NCBI GenBank assembly: GCA_028876065.1
Contig: JAGWTI010000010.1
Span: forward strand, 1 to 58,759
Reading direction: 5' to 3'
Length of the DNA stretch: 58,759 nucleotides
Source of the DNA: Nitrospirota bacterium
GTDB lineage: Bacteria; Nitrospirota; Nitrospiria; Nitrospirales; Nitrospiraceae
Shown: positions 40,211-48,483 of the stretch, in pieces
Layout of the letters: each line of letters begins with the position of its first letter
How positions within the stretch are numbered: the first letter of the stretch is position 1
Made by a program: the position numbers and the translations under genes
Notes under the pieces: model-generated
Seen by the model: the letters and a program-made list of their open reading frames with translations, nothing else
The model's database searches: none
Told to the model about the DNA's origin: nothing

Positions 40211-41404
40211 CTAGACCCGCTTGCTGAGGATCGTCGAGAGGGTCTCCAGCAACCGGTCGATCTCGCGTTGGGCGATGATGAGGGGCGGAACGAATCGCAG
40301 CACCCGTTCCGCCGTGCAGTTGATCAGGAGGCCGCGCGCCAGGCAGTCCGCGACGACCGGCTTCCCGTCGATCGTCAGTTCCAAGCCCTGCAGCAGCCCG
40401 AGCCCGCGGGCTTCCTTTACGATCGGGAGCCGCTCTTCGATGTCCTTCAGCCCCTTGGCCAGATATTCCCCCATGCGCCGCCCCTGCGCCAGAACGTTGC
40501 CTTCCAGCAACACCTCGAAGACCGCCAGGGCGGCGGCACAGGCCAGCGGGTTTCCGCCGAAGGTGGACGCATGGGTCCCGGGCGTGAAGACCTCGGCCAC
40601 GGAATCCGTCGCCAGACAGGCGCCGATCGGCACGCCGCCGCCCAGCCCCTTGGCCAGGGTCATGATGTCCGGCGCCACGCCCAATTGTTCGTAGGCGAAC
40701 AACGTGCCGGTGCGGCCCATGCCGGTCTGAATCTCGTCGAAGATCAGGAGAATGTCCCGTTGGCGGCACAGCTCGCGCAGCCCCTGCAGGTAGGCGCGGT
40801 CGGCCACGCGGACGCCGCCCTCCCCTTGCACCGGCTCCAACAGCACCGCGGCCGTGGCCGGACTGATCGCGCGCTCCACCGCCGCCAAGTCGTTGAAGGG
40901 CACGTAGGTGAAGCCCGGCAGCAGCGGCTCGAATCCCTTCTGCACTTTGTCCTGGCCGGTCGCGGTCAGGGTGGCCATGGTGCGGCCGTGAAACGACTGC
41001 TGCATCGTGACGATCTCGAAGCGGTCGGGACCATACTTCAGATGGGCATAGCGGCGCGCCAGCTTGATCGCCGCTTCGTTCGCCTCGGCGCCGCTGTTGC
41101 CGAAGAACACCTTGTCGGCGAAGGAATGATCCACCAACGTCTTGGCCAGCTTCACTTGCGGCTCGGTGTAGTAGAGGTTGGAGGTATGCAGCAGTTGCTG
41201 GGCTTGCTTCTGGATGGCCGCGACCAAGTCCGGGTGCGAATAGCCCAGCACGTTGACGGCGATGCCGCCGACGAAGTCGAGATATTCCCGGCCTTCCAAG
41301 TCGTAGACGTTGCACCCCCGGCCGCGGACGATGGAGATCGGCCAGCGGGCGTAGGTGTGCATCAGGTAGCGATCGGCATCCTCTTGGAGCAAGTCGGTCG
41401 GCAT
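40211..41404 (-). CDS. argD: Acetylornithine aminotransferase
   Basis: The 397-aa class III PLP aminotransferase has FFGNSGAEANEAAIKLAR, SFHGRTMATLTATGQ, EPVQGEGG, IFDEIQTGMGRTG and the Schiff-base lysine in LAKGLGGGVPIGACL. It converts N-acetylglutamate semialdehyde to acetylornithine. It may also serve lysine synthesis in other bacteria, but DapL is present here. First gene of the Arg/Lys cluster; I could not find a strong promoter in the 171-bp gap upstream. Confidence 0.95.
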   Translation of the reverse strand: MPTDLLQEDADRYLMHTYARWPISIVRGRGCNVYDLEGREYLDFVGGIAVNVLGYSHPDLVAAIQKQAQQLLHTSNLYYTEPQVKLAKTLVDHSFADKVFFGNSGAEANEAAIKLARRYAHLKYGPDRFEIVTMQQSFHGRTMATLTATGQDKVQKGFEPLLPGFTYVPFNDLAAVERAISPATAAVLLEPVQGEGGVRVADRAYLQGLRELCRQRDILLIFDEIQTGMGRTGTLFAYEQLGVAPDIMTLAKGLGGGVPIGACLATDSVAEVFTPGTHASTFGGNPLACAAALAVFEVLLEGNVLAQGRRMGEYLAKGLKDIEERLPIVKEARGLGLLQGLELTIDGKPVVADCLARGLLINCTAERVLRFVPPLIIAQREIDRLLETLSTILSKRV

Positions 41405-41538
41405 CTCGTTCCAGCCTCGTGAGAAGTCATAAAACGTAGCATATCGCCGGTCGAGAACGCAATATGAAACTCCCCGCCGGAGCGGTGTATCTCGTTCTCT
41501 CCATTGAGAAATTTCGTCGGGACCGGGAGCCGATGCTC

Positions 41539-41567
41539 TTGTGAGCCTGGGGCAAGAGTGTTATAAG
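41539..41567 (+). promoter_or_regulatory. Promoter of the DUF2628 gene, leaderless arrangement
   Basis: TTGTGA (41539-41544), 17-bp spacer, TATAAG (41562-41567). The ATG lies only 8 nt after the -10 box. Confidence 0.65.
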
Positions 41568-41575
41568 CTCCACGT

Positions 41576-42259
41576 ATGAAACCCTGCCAGAAATGCGAGC
41601 AGCAGAATCCCGATGATGCGCGCTTTTGCTCGCAATGCGGTGTCTTGTTCGAGGAAGAAACGGCGCCACCGGGAGACATGCCCGCCGAGCAGGCGGCGGA
41701 ACCCTCGACTGAACCGTCCGTTCCGCCGATCCTGGACGAGCAGCAGCTCTGGCGTGCCTTCATCGGACCGAATGCCGACCGGTATCTGGAGCAGTTCCGC
41801 AAGTTTACCGGAAGCGGCGAACCGCGCTTCGCCCTCACCTGGCACTGGCCGGCCTTTCTCTTCGACCCGTTTCTCTGGTTCCTGTACAGGAAAATGTACC
41901 TGTACGCGGCCGTCTACGCCATCGGACCGGTCCTCTCGGCCTACTTCACCGGCGACCTCACGGTCGGCGTCGTCTGGCGCATCATGGCCGGGGCCAGCGC
42001 CAACTACATCTACTACTGGCATGTGCGGGAGCACTTGGCGGCGATCAAGGAACAGGGCAGCCAGAGCGGCCGGGCGCAGGAACAGTCGTTGAAGGATCTG
42101 GGCGGGGTCCAGCCTTACGTGGTCTGGGTCGGCGTGGCCTTGCACATCATCATGCTCGCCGTGCTGATCAAAGCGATCCAGGAAGGACCGACGGAAGGGG
42201 GCAAGTTCCCGCCGCTGAAACCGGCCGCTCCCCGTAGTCGAGCGTCGCTGGAATCCTAG
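41576..42259 (+). CDS. DUF2628 membrane protein with N-terminal zinc ribbon
   Basis: The 227-aa protein starts with MKPCQKCEQQNPDDARFCSQCG, a two-pair zinc ribbon, then an acidic Pro/Glu linker. A membrane domain follows with FALTWHWPAFLFDPFLWFLYRKMY and two or three hydrophobic spans, the DUF2628 signature. It probably sits in the inner membrane with the ribbon in the cytoplasm. Function unknown. The promoter 8 nt upstream suggests a leaderless mRNA. Divergent from argD. Confidence 0.85.
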   Translation: MKPCQKCEQQNPDDARFCSQCGVLFEEETAPPGDMPAEQAAEPSTEPSVPPILDEQQLWRAFIGPNADRYLEQFRKFTGSGEPRFALTWHWPAFLFDPFLWFLYRKMYLYAAVYAIGPVLSAYFTGDLTVGVVWRIMAGASANYIYYWHVREHLAAIKEQGSQSGRAQEQSLKDLGGVQPYVVWVGVALHIIMLAVLIKAIQEGPTEGGKFPPLKPAAPRSRASLES

Positions 42260-42274
42260 CCGTGATGGCAGCGG

Positions 42275-43105
42275 TTATCGCGAGAGCTGCCACTGAAACC
42301 AAGCCCGGAACCAGTCGAAATCGTGCTTGTACGCGGTGCCGGACGGTTCGGCCGACGTACTTTTCTGCTCCAACATCGTATAGGTGCGGGGCCAATTCTT
42401 CTGCCACCAGGACTTGAGTTCATCCGCCTGGTAGGGAATGCCCGAGGGTTGATGGATGCCGGCGGCCGCGGCGACATCCGCGATCAGCGGCCAGTAGCGG
42501 TCTTTCCCCAGTCCCCGCTCCCGGAAATGTTCCCGTAACAGGAACAGGACCCAGAGCTCCGCGCTGTTCTTCTTGTTGTGTTTGAAGGGCTGCGTCTGCC
42601 GCAACGGGACCGGGTCGAAGTTCTTGATCACCGACGTATAGTCGGGCCCGCCGTAGCTGCCCGCCACTTCCGCGATCCCTTCCAACATGCGCGCCAGCTC
42701 CACTTCCACGACCGGTGCGGTTGCCTGGGCCTCGGACGAGGCGGCCTCGGCCAACGGATTGCCCGCGGTCAACAGCTCGATCAACGGCTTGAGTTCGCGC
42801 AGGCGGACCACGGCGGCTTTGAGAATCTCCTGCGATTCCAGCCAATAGTCTTGATCGTGTTTTGCCGTCCGTTCGTGGCCCGGAGGGGGCAGCACCGGCG
42901 GAATCCAGTAACGCAGCAGCACGAAGAGAATGTAGTGGACGCCGCCGCCGACCGCGTCCACCTTCTCCAACACGTTGCCTTCGCCCAGGGCGTTCTTGAA
43001 AAACACCCGGCCCCGCTCGGCCACGCCCAAACGGGTGGCCATGCCGACCCACCAGCGTTCGATGTCCTGCCAGGATGGCTCCGGCAATGGTTGCGGGGAT
43101 GACAT
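42275..43105 (-). CDS. Hypothetical protein, 276 aa
   Basis: A Trp-rich, mainly helical cytoplasmic protein I do not recognise. Segments include IERWWVGMATRLGVAERGRVFFKNALGEGNVL near the N-terminus and LWVLFLLREHFRERGLGKDRYWPLIADVAAAAGI near residue 180. It has no signal peptide; one stretch (VHYILFVLLRYWIPPVLPPPG) is hydrophobic. The ATG lies 6 nt after a TACCAT box with a fitting -35, and there is no Shine-Dalgarno. Confidence 0.65.
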   Translation of the reverse strand: MSSPQPLPEPSWQDIERWWVGMATRLGVAERGRVFFKNALGEGNVLEKVDAVGGGVHYILFVLLRYWIPPVLPPPGHERTAKHDQDYWLESQEILKAAVVRLRELKPLIELLTAGNPLAEAASSEAQATAPVVEVELARMLEGIAEVAGSYGGPDYTSVIKNFDPVPLRQTQPFKHNKKNSAELWVLFLLREHFRERGLGKDRYWPLIADVAAAAGIHQPSGIPYQADELKSWWQKNWPRTYTMLEQKSTSAEPSGTAYKHDFDWFRAWFQWQLSR

Positions 43106-43111
43106 GTCGGC

Positions 43112-43140
43112 ATGGTAGCCGCGGGGCGGAACGATTGCAA
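43112..43140 (-). promoter_or_regulatory. Promoter of the 276-aa gene, leaderless arrangement
   Basis: Minus strand: TTGCAA (43135-43140), 17-bp spacer, TACCAT (43112-43117), ending 6 nt before the ATG at 43105. Confidence 0.5.
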
Positions 43141-43212
43141 GAAATGGGGGCCTGGGGTACAAGGGCGAGCCCCGCCGCCTCACTGGGGGATTGGCAACGC
43201 GTCGGTCATCGC

Positions 43213-43240
43213 TTGACTTCGCAGTCTGATTGCGTATCCT
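43213..43240 (+). promoter_or_regulatory. Promoter of the phosphoglycerate mutase gene
   Basis: TTGACT (43213-43218), 16-bp spacer, TATCCT (43235-43240), about 33 nt before the predicted ribosome site and ATG. Confidence 0.5.
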
Positions 43241-43280
43241 GTGGCGGCCCAGTTGAAAGTTTTGAAGAAGGGGGGATCGG

Positions 43281-43886
43281 ATGGCTCGGTTGGTCTTGTT
43301 GCGGCATGGGGAATCCCAGTGGAATCTGGAGAACCGCTTCACCGGGTGGGTGGATGTGCCCCTCTCGCCCAAGGGCGAGCAGGAGGCCCGCGCCGCGGGA
43401 GAGAAACTGAAAGGGTTTCGGTTCGACCGGGCCTATACGTCGGTGTTGAAGCGGGCGATCGACACGTTGCGCATCGTGTTGGAAATCACCGGTCAGACGA
43501 ACGTACCGACCGAGCAGGATCAAGCGCTCAACGAGCGCATGTACGGGGATCTGCAGGGGCTCAACAAGGCCGAGACGGCGCAGAAATACGGCGACCAACA
43601 GGTCAAGATCTGGCGTCGCAGTTATGATGTGCGGCCGCCGGGCGGGGAAAGTCTCAAGGACACGGCGGAGCGCGTGCTGCCCTACTATGAACAACGGATC
43701 AAGCCGGAGATTCTGGCCGGCAAGACGCTGATCGTCGCGGCCCACGGGAACAGTCTGCGGGCGCTGGTCATGACCTTGGATCGGTTGACGAAGGAGCAGG
43801 TGTTGGAGTTGAACATTCCGACCGGGGCGCCGCTGCTCTACGAGTTCGACGCGACCGGCGCCGTCCGCGAGCGCCGCTACTTGTAG
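43281..43886 (+). CDS. gpmA: 2,3-bisphosphoglycerate-dependent phosphoglycerate mutase
   Basis: The 201-aa histidine phosphatase-fold enzyme has the phosphorylated His in [19 protein letters not shown], the second catalytic His in [16 protein letters not shown], and [15 protein letters not shown], the GpmA-specific segment. It interconverts 3- and 2-phosphoglycerate. It is a short form lacking part of the usual tail. AGGGGGG precedes the ATG. It is divergent from the 276-aa gene, and is metabolically adjacent to glycerate 2-kinase (25062-26411) although far away on the map. Confidence 0.93.
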   Translation: MARLVLLRHGESQWNLENRFTGWVDVPLSPKGEQEARAAGEKLKGFRFDRAYTSVLKRAIDTLRIVLEITGQTNVPTEQDQALNERMYGDLQGLNKAETAQKYGDQQVKIWRRSYDVRPPGGESLKDTAERVLPYYEQRIKPEILAGKTLIVAAHGNSLRALVMTLDRLTKEQVLELNIPTGAPLLYEFDATGAVRERRYL

Positions 43887-43895
43887 CGCGACGTC

Positions 43896-44393
43896 CTACT
43901 TGTGCGTCAGATCCATGCCTTCCACCGTCTCCCCGATCGCCTCCACCGGGATCAGGTCGATGAGGAGGGCCAGGAATTTCTGACTGTCCTCCGGCCGGAT
44001 TGCCCCGTCTGATTCAGCCAGGGCCGCCGTTTCCGTGAACACGGCGATCGGGCTGCCGCCTTCCTGGACGATCTGATCGTACAGGGCGCGGCGCTCTGCG
44101 GCCTCCTCGAAATACCCCGCCAATGTCGGCTGGTCCAATCCCAGCATCGTCTCCCAGGCGGCGCGGACATAGCGGCACAGTTCGTCGAAGACCCGCTCCC
44201 CTTCGATCTTGGACAACACGCTCAGTAAGGCATGGTGAGTCCAGAAGAGGTTTAGGGAGAGGACTTCGCGTGTGATGAGCTGAATCTGCTCGTCGGTCGC
44301 CTCCACACCGTACTCTTCCAGCGTGGCTCGGGCCAGGGGGAGCGGGAACAAGGCGAAGACCGATTCGGCTGCCTGTTGCGCGGTCTGGGGCAT
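43896..44393 (-). CDS. Hypothetical protein, 165 aa
   Basis: An acidic, all-alpha soluble protein with no signal peptide. It contains two helical blocks (DEQIQLITREVLSLNLFWTHHALLSVL and ETMLGLDQPTLAGYFEEAAERRALYDQIV). No family recognised. It is convergent with gpmA, 9 bp apart, and probably has its own promoter near 44443-44472. Confidence 0.6.
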   Translation of the reverse strand: MPQTAQQAAESVFALFPLPLARATLEEYGVEATDEQIQLITREVLSLNLFWTHHALLSVLSKIEGERVFDELCRYVRAAWETMLGLDQPTLAGYFEEAAERRALYDQIVQEGGSPIAVFTETAALAESDGAIRPEDSQKFLALLIDLIPVEAIGETVEGMDLTHK

Positions 44394-44442
44394 GGTGAAC
44401 GGCGCTCCGTCGGTTGGGAGGTTCGTGGATCCGGCGGGAGGC

Positions 44443-44472
44443 AGAATAGCGTAAGCGGCAGGTCGGGGACAA
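44443..44472 (-). promoter_or_regulatory. Possible promoter of the 165-aa gene
   Basis: Minus strand: TTGTCC (44467-44472), 18-bp spacer, TATTCT (44443-44448), about 50 nt before the ATG. Confidence 0.35.
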
Positions 44473-44487
44473 GATGTGCCGGAACAC

Positions 44488-45279
44488 CTACCGGGTCAAA
44501 ATGTCCAGAATCTCCTCGAGCGGACGGATGGTGCCGAGCAGCGTGGGGTACCCGAACTGCTTGTTGTGGCGATTCTCTTGCACTCGCTCCAGCGCGATGA
44601 TCAGGTTGTTGAAGTCGTCCAGCTTGGCGGTTTCGAAATAGGTGATGAAGTCGAGGTCGTCCAGCCCGCTGGCATGGTAGAGCTTGCGCTTGACGGTCTT
44701 GAGGTAGGCGATCGAGGCGTCGGTGTGTTCCTTCATCATCGCGTTCCGCTCATCCTGGGAGGCATGCCACCAGGCGGCGTCCTTGCGGATCGGCACGACG
44801 ATCGCATACGGCTTCGGCCCCGGATCGAGCGGGGTTTTCAACGCGGCCTTGAGATCGTCGGACAAGGCCGGCACATAGTTGGCCTTCTTGGTCAGGCCGT
44901 TGAACGTGGAGGTGTTCGCCAGATACTTGCCGAGCCCCGTCCCCATCAGGTCCACGAGAAAATTCTGGTTGTGCAGCATCTCGGTGGAATGGACGCGGAC
45001 GAAGAAGTCCGCCCGTTCCGACAGCCCCCGCAGCAAATAGGTGTCGGTGATGACGTGGTCGCCGTGCTTCTGAAATACGGCTTTCACCTCCGCCGCCGTC
45101 GAAGCCCGCGCCGCCTTGTCCAACTTCCACCAATCCTCGTCCACTTTGAAAACGGCAAACGTGGCGTAGACACCCGGCTCGCTCAGCAGCTTCTCCCGGT
45201 CGAGGGCCGATGCCGGTCCGGCAAGGGTCAGGCACAAGATTGCCAGGACCGCTGCCACCACACCTACGCGTGTCGCCAT
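44488..45279 (-). CDS. cld: Chlorite dismutase (long, Nitrospira-type)
   Basis: The 263-aa haem protein splits chlorite into chloride and O2. A signal peptide (about 1-25, ending PASA) exports it. The C-terminal half matches the long pentameric lineage: proximal haem His 185 in MKEHTD, catalytic distal Arg 198 in VKRKLYH (13 residues apart, as in the Nitrospira defluvii enzyme), then GLDDLDFITYFET and FGYPTLLGT. All key residues are present, so activity is likely. GAGGAGG precedes the ATG. Its stop is 94 bp from the divergent-side 165-aa gene. The small secreted protein upstream ends 11 bp before it, so they share an operon. Confidence 0.95.
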   Translation of the reverse strand: MATRVGVVAAVLAILCLTLAGPASALDREKLLSEPGVYATFAVFKVDEDWWKLDKAARASTAAEVKAVFQKHGDHVITDTYLLRGLSERADFFVRVHSTEMLHNQNFLVDLMGTGLGKYLANTSTFNGLTKKANYVPALSDDLKAALKTPLDPGPKPYAIVVPIRKDAAWWHASQDERNAMMKEHTDASIAYLKTVKRKLYHASGLDDLDFITYFETAKLDDFNNLIIALERVQENRHNKQFGYPTLLGTIRPLEEILDILTR

Positions 45280-45290
45280 GGCGATCCTCC

Positions 45291-45668
45291 TCACGGGCAA
45301 TTGGGCCGGTTGTTCATCCCGAAGATATTGCGTAGCTGCTCGTAGCGATTGACGTCTTCCGGCGTGGAGCCGAGTTGGCCTCCGGAGACTTTCATGGTCA
45401 ATTGCAGGAATTCGGCGTAGAGCGTGCACAGCTCGGCATTGGCGGCCGGGGCCGGCTGCGGGCGGGACGGAGCCGGTTGGGCCTCGGGCGGGCCTGGCGC
45501 GGGCTGGTTCGCATCGGGCGGCCCCGCATCGAAGCGCGGCTCGGGCACCGTGCTGAACCCCTCCTTGTTCGATTCGTGAAACGGCTTGCAGCCTGCTTTG
45601 GGCTCGTTCGAGTAAACGTTCCCGGGGCAGACCCACAAGGTTGCGGCCAGCACCACCGTGCCGATCAT
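45291..45668 (-). CDS. Secreted small protein upstream of cld
   Basis: A 125-aa protein with an N-terminal signal segment, a Cys-rich motif WVCPGNVYSNEPKAGCKPF reminiscent of DUF4124-type periplasmic proteins, a Pro/Ala/Gln-rich disordered middle (about 50-78), and a helical C-terminus with a Cys near each end. GGGAGG lies before the ATG. Function unknown; the 11-bp spacing to cld suggests a shared transcript. Whether it helps Cld is inference. Confidence 0.7.
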   Translation of the reverse strand: MIGTVVLAATLWVCPGNVYSNEPKAGCKPFHESNKEGFSTVPEPRFDAGPPDANQPAPGPPEAQPAPSRPQPAPAANAELCTLYAEFLQLTMKVSGGQLGSTPEDVNRYEQLRNIFGMNNRPNCP

Positions 45669-45829
45669 AGCTGCCTCCCTACCAGGACATTGACAACAAT
45701 CGCCGGCGCTGCGCGCTCATCCCTCGCGGTGCGGCACCCGGCGGCGAATGGCGCGCGATCCTGTGCCAGTTCTTGCCCCGTCGGCGTCCTTCGCCGAGGG
45801 CCGCGCCGAGTGCCGGATGGTTCCCGGTG

Positions 45830-46285
45830 CTAGCGTCGTTCCGGAGCGGGGACCGTCTTGAGAAGATCGACGGCCTCCGTGTGGCCCAGCATTTCTGCCA
45901 GCGCCAACGGACTTGGCGTATACCAATTGGACGGCGGGATCACCGCGCCGCGATCCAAGAGCAGACGAATGATTTCCGGTTTGCCCCCGTAGGCGGCGGC
46001 ATGGATGGGCGTCCAGCCGGTGACGTCCGCGGCGTTCACGTCGGCTTTTCTCTCCAGGAGGGCTTGTACCGTGTCCACGTGGCCATGGGCGGCGGCGAGG
46101 GTGAGCAGGTGCGTGCCCAAGAGGGTCGTGCGGTCGTTGACGTCCAGCCCGGCCTCCAATTGGGCGACCAGCGACGGCGTATCCCCGTCCACGGCCGCCC
46201 AGCGCGACTGGTACCCGCAGCCGGCGCAAAGGAGCGCCACTGCCAGCGCCGCGGTTCCGAATGTCGTTCTGCGTAGACGGTTCAA
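45830..46285 (-). CDS. Ankyrin-repeat lipoprotein, 151 aa
   Basis: The signal peptide has lipobox LLCAGC (Cys 22). The mature part has about three ankyrin repeats: HLLTLAAAHGHVDTVQALLERKADVN, TPIHAAAYGGKPEIIRLLLDRGA and PLALAEMLGHTEAVDLL. It is probably a periplasmic, membrane-anchored protein-binding module; partner unknown. It lies between tRNA-Arg and the secreted protein upstream of cld, separated from each by small gaps. Confidence 0.82.
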   Translation of the reverse strand: MNRLRRTTFGTAALAVALLCAGCGYQSRWAAVDGDTPSLVAQLEAGLDVNDRTTLLGTHLLTLAAAHGHVDTVQALLERKADVNAADVTGWTPIHAAAYGGKPEIIRLLLDRGAVIPPSNWYTPSPLALAEMLGHTEAVDLLKTVPAPERR

Positions 46286-46371
46286 CGTGGATTCCTCGCG
46301 CCTGTCCCCGGAGACGAGGGGCCGGCGCCCTCCGACGCGATCGCCCGCGACGGTTCGCGCAATGTCCGGTA

Positions 46372-46448
46372 TGGTGCGCCCGGCCCGACTTGAACGGGCG
46401 GCCTGCGGGTTCGAAGCCCGACGCTCTATCCAACTGAGCTACGGGCGC
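46372..46448 (-). tRNA. tRNA-Arg (anticodon TCG)
   Basis: The minus strand folds as a complete cloverleaf of 77 nt with encoded CCA: acceptor GCGCCCG/CGGGCGC, D arm GCTC/GAGC, anticodon loop CTTCGAA giving TCG, and T arm GCCCG-TTCAAGT-CGGGC. The first anticodon-stem pair is a T-C mismatch. It reads CGN arginine codons. Confidence 0.95.
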
Positions 46449-46455
46449 ACAGGCT

Positions 46456-46485
46456 ATTACACGCACTGCCGAGCAAGTCTGTCAA
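46456..46485 (-). promoter_or_regulatory. Promoter of tRNA-Arg
   Basis: Minus strand: TTGACA (46480-46485), 18-bp spacer, TGTAAT (46456-46461), 7 nt before the tRNA 5' end. Confidence 0.75.
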
Positions 46486-46511
46486 GCGGTCGGCGGGCAC
46501 GCCCTGAAAGA

Positions 46512-46544
46512 CCGAGGGGCCGCTGACGGTCAGCGGCCCCTCGG
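46512..46544 (-). terminator. Hairpin terminator after the RRM gene
   Basis: Perfect 16-bp arms (46512-46527, 46529-46544) with one base between. On the minus strand TCTTTC follows. It lies 41 bp after the RRM gene stop and before the tRNA promoter. Confidence 0.8.
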
Positions 46545-46585
46545 AAGTTCTCTGCACGCAACCATCCCCTGACGGCCCGCCGGGC

Positions 46586-46882
46586 TTACCAACGATCCCG
46601 ATGCTCGCCGCCTCCGCCGCCGAAGGAGCGTTTCTCCTGTGGCCTGGCTTCGTTGACGACGAGCGTCCGGCCGCCGAGTTCGGAGCCGTTCAAGGCCGTG
46701 ATGGCTTTCTGCGCTTCTTCGCCCGTGGCCATCTCCACGAATCCGAACCCCCGGGATTGGCCTGTATAACGGTCCGTGATCACTTTGGCGGATTGCACGG
46801 TCCCATGCTGGGAAAAGAGCTGGCTCAACTCCTGCTCGGTGGTGGAATAAGGAAGACTGCCGACATACAATTTAGTACCCAC
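46586..46882 (-). CDS. RRM-type RNA-binding protein, 98 aa
   Basis: A single RNA-recognition motif has RNP2 KLYVGSLPYS and RNP1 RGFGFVEM, then NGSELGGRTLVVNEARP and a Gly/Arg-rich tail, as in the short bacterial/cyanobacterial Rbp proteins that bind mRNA and are often cold-induced. I take GTG at 46880-46882, giving VGTKLYVG, because GGAGGT lies just upstream; an ATG at 46906 is in frame but lacks one. The promoter at 47079-47107 would leave a leader of about 190 nt, typical of cold-regulated messages. Confidence 0.85.
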   Translation of the reverse strand: MGTKLYVGSLPYSTTEQELSQLFSQHGTVQSAKVITDRYTGQSRGFGFVEMATGEEAQKAITALNGSELGGRTLVVNEARPQEKRSFGGGGGEHRDRW

Positions 46883-47078
46883 GGCTACCTCCACGGCTGT
46901 TGACATTGTCTTGTCGAGTGGGGTCGAAGGGAAGGGGGAGAGACGGCAGGGGCGCGACGATCGGCACCATCGGGTCACTCAGCTTTCCGGCCGGCTTCCG
47001 CTCGCAAGGCAACATCCGGTCAGGGCCACTCCGCTCGGCGTTCCATCACTCGGCCCCGCAGCGATGAATCGCAAAAAA

Positions 47079-47107
47079 AGCATAGCATGGAGAAAATACG
47101 AGATCAA
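47079..47107 (-). promoter_or_regulatory. Promoter of the RRM gene
   Basis: Minus strand: TTGATC (47102-47107), 17-bp spacer, TATGCT (47079-47084). It sits in the 25 bp after aroK's stop and implies a leader of about 190 nt. Confidence 0.5.
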
Positions 47108-47131
47108 CTCCGCGAGGGATTCCCGACGGGG

Positions 47132-47632
47132 TCACAGCCGGGCGAGGATGGTCGCCACCACGTCGGCGAGGGAACGGCCATCCGTTGCGACGACGTGGTC
47201 GGCCGCTGCGGCGTAAATCGGCGTCCGCTCCCGCAGGACGTCGTCGATTTCCTCGAGAAACGACTTCGAGCCGGTCAGGGAGGGGCGCTGGCTGTCTCCT
47301 CCGATGCGCGCGGCGATGGTCGCCACGTCGGCGGTCAGCCAGAACAGGGTCCCGTTGGTTTTGAGCCGGGCCACGTTCTGCGGCCTCAAGACGGCGCCCC
47401 CGCCGGTGTCGATGATCAGGCCGTCCTGGCCGGCCAAGTCTTGGCAGACTTCGGATTCCAGGTCTCGGAAATGGTCCCAGCCCGACTGTTTGACGATCTC
47501 CGGGATGGACAGGCCGGCGCGGCGGACGACTTCCGCGTCGGTGGAAATCAGGCGGCGGCCCAGTCGTTCGGCCAGCACCTTGCCCACGCTGCTCTTGCCG
47601 GTGCCCCGGTAGCCGATCAACACAATGTTCAT
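47132..47632 (-). CDS. aroK: Shikimate kinase
   Basis: The 166-aa P-loop kinase has IGYRGTGKSSVGKVLA (Walker A), STDAEVVRRAG with the shikimate-binding Asp, HFRDLESEV, and IIDTGGGAVLRPQNV with the GGG motif. It phosphorylates shikimate for aromatic amino acid synthesis. Its ATG overlaps the aroE stop (ATGA), so translation is coupled; end of the long minus-strand operon. Confidence 0.96.
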   Translation of the reverse strand: MNIVLIGYRGTGKSSVGKVLAERLGRRLISTDAEVVRRAGLSIPEIVKQSGWDHFRDLESEVCQDLAGQDGLIIDTGGGAVLRPQNVARLKTNGTLFWLTADVATIAARIGGDSQRPSLTGSKSFLEEIDDVLRERTPIYAAAADHVVATDGRSLADVVATILARL

Positions 47633-48483
47633 GAAAACCGCGACTCGAGGACCGACCGCATGACGTCCACCGGCGCCGCCTGTCCGGTCCAGAGCTCGAA
47701 CTGGGCGACCGCTTGGTGGAGGAACATCTCCAGCCCTCGAACAGTCCGGCAGCCGGCGGCCTTGGCCTCGCGGAGCAGCCTGGTCTCCAGGGGATTGTAG
47801 ACGATGTCCATGACCGTCAGATGCGGGCTGAGCAAGGAGGAAGGAATGCAGGTCTCCTCCACCTTCGGGTACATGCCGATCGGCGTACAGTGGATCAGGA
47901 CCTGTGAGTTCTTGATGCCGCCGCGGAGGGTCTGGTCCGTGAGGGGGCCATACTCGACAGGCAGCTTGGTCCGGTCCCGCAGGTCTTCCGCCAGCGCGAG
48001 TCGCTCCTTCTCGTCGATGCCGAGCAGGATCAGCCCGCCGATGTCCTTGACGGTCGCCAGGGCAAAGGCGATGGCGCGGGCGGCCCCCCCCGTGCCGACC
48101 ATCAGGACCTGTTGGCCCTTGAGCGAGACGCCCCCGTTCTGCAAGGCCCGCAAGGCGCCCGAGGCGTCCGTGTTGTAGCCGGTCAGTTTTTCCTCGTCCA
48201 CCAGGATCGTATTGACCGATCCGATGTGTCGGGCGGTCTGCTCCACCTCGTCGAGGAACGGCATGACCGCCACTTTGTGGGGAATCGTGACGCTGAAGCC
48301 GCGCAAGTTGCCCAAAGCCCGAATGCCCCGGACGGCGCCTTCCAGATCCTCCACCTTGAAGGCCAGGTAGACGAAGTTCAAGCCCAGTGTTTGAAACGCA
48401 GCATTGTGGATGGCCGGCGAGAGGGAATGCTCGACCGGGTTGCCGAGCAGGCCGCAGAGTTTGGTCTGAGCGTTGATCTCCAT
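47629..48483 (-). CDS. aroE: Shikimate dehydrogenase
   Basis: The 284-aa NADP enzyme has GLLGNPVEHSLSPAIHNAAF, VTIPHKVAVMPF with the catalytic Lys, YNTDASG with the Asp, VLMVGTGGAARAIAFAL (dinucleotide loop) and HCTPIGMYP. It reduces 3-dehydroshikimate. It begins one base after the secreted-protein stop and overlaps aroK by 4 bp. Confidence 0.95.
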   Translation of the reverse strand: MEINAQTKLCGLLGNPVEHSLSPAIHNAAFQTLGLNFVYLAFKVEDLEGAVRGIRALGNLRGFSVTIPHKVAVMPFLDEVEQTARHIGSVNTILVDEEKLTGYNTDASGALRALQNGGVSLKGQQVLMVGTGGAARAIAFALATVKDIGGLILLGIDEKERLALAEDLRDRTKLPVEYGPLTDQTLRGGIKNSQVLIHCTPIGMYPKVEETCIPSSLLSPHLTVMDIVYNPLETRLLREAKAAGCRTVRGLEMFLHQAVAQFELWTGQAAPVDVMRSVLESRFS

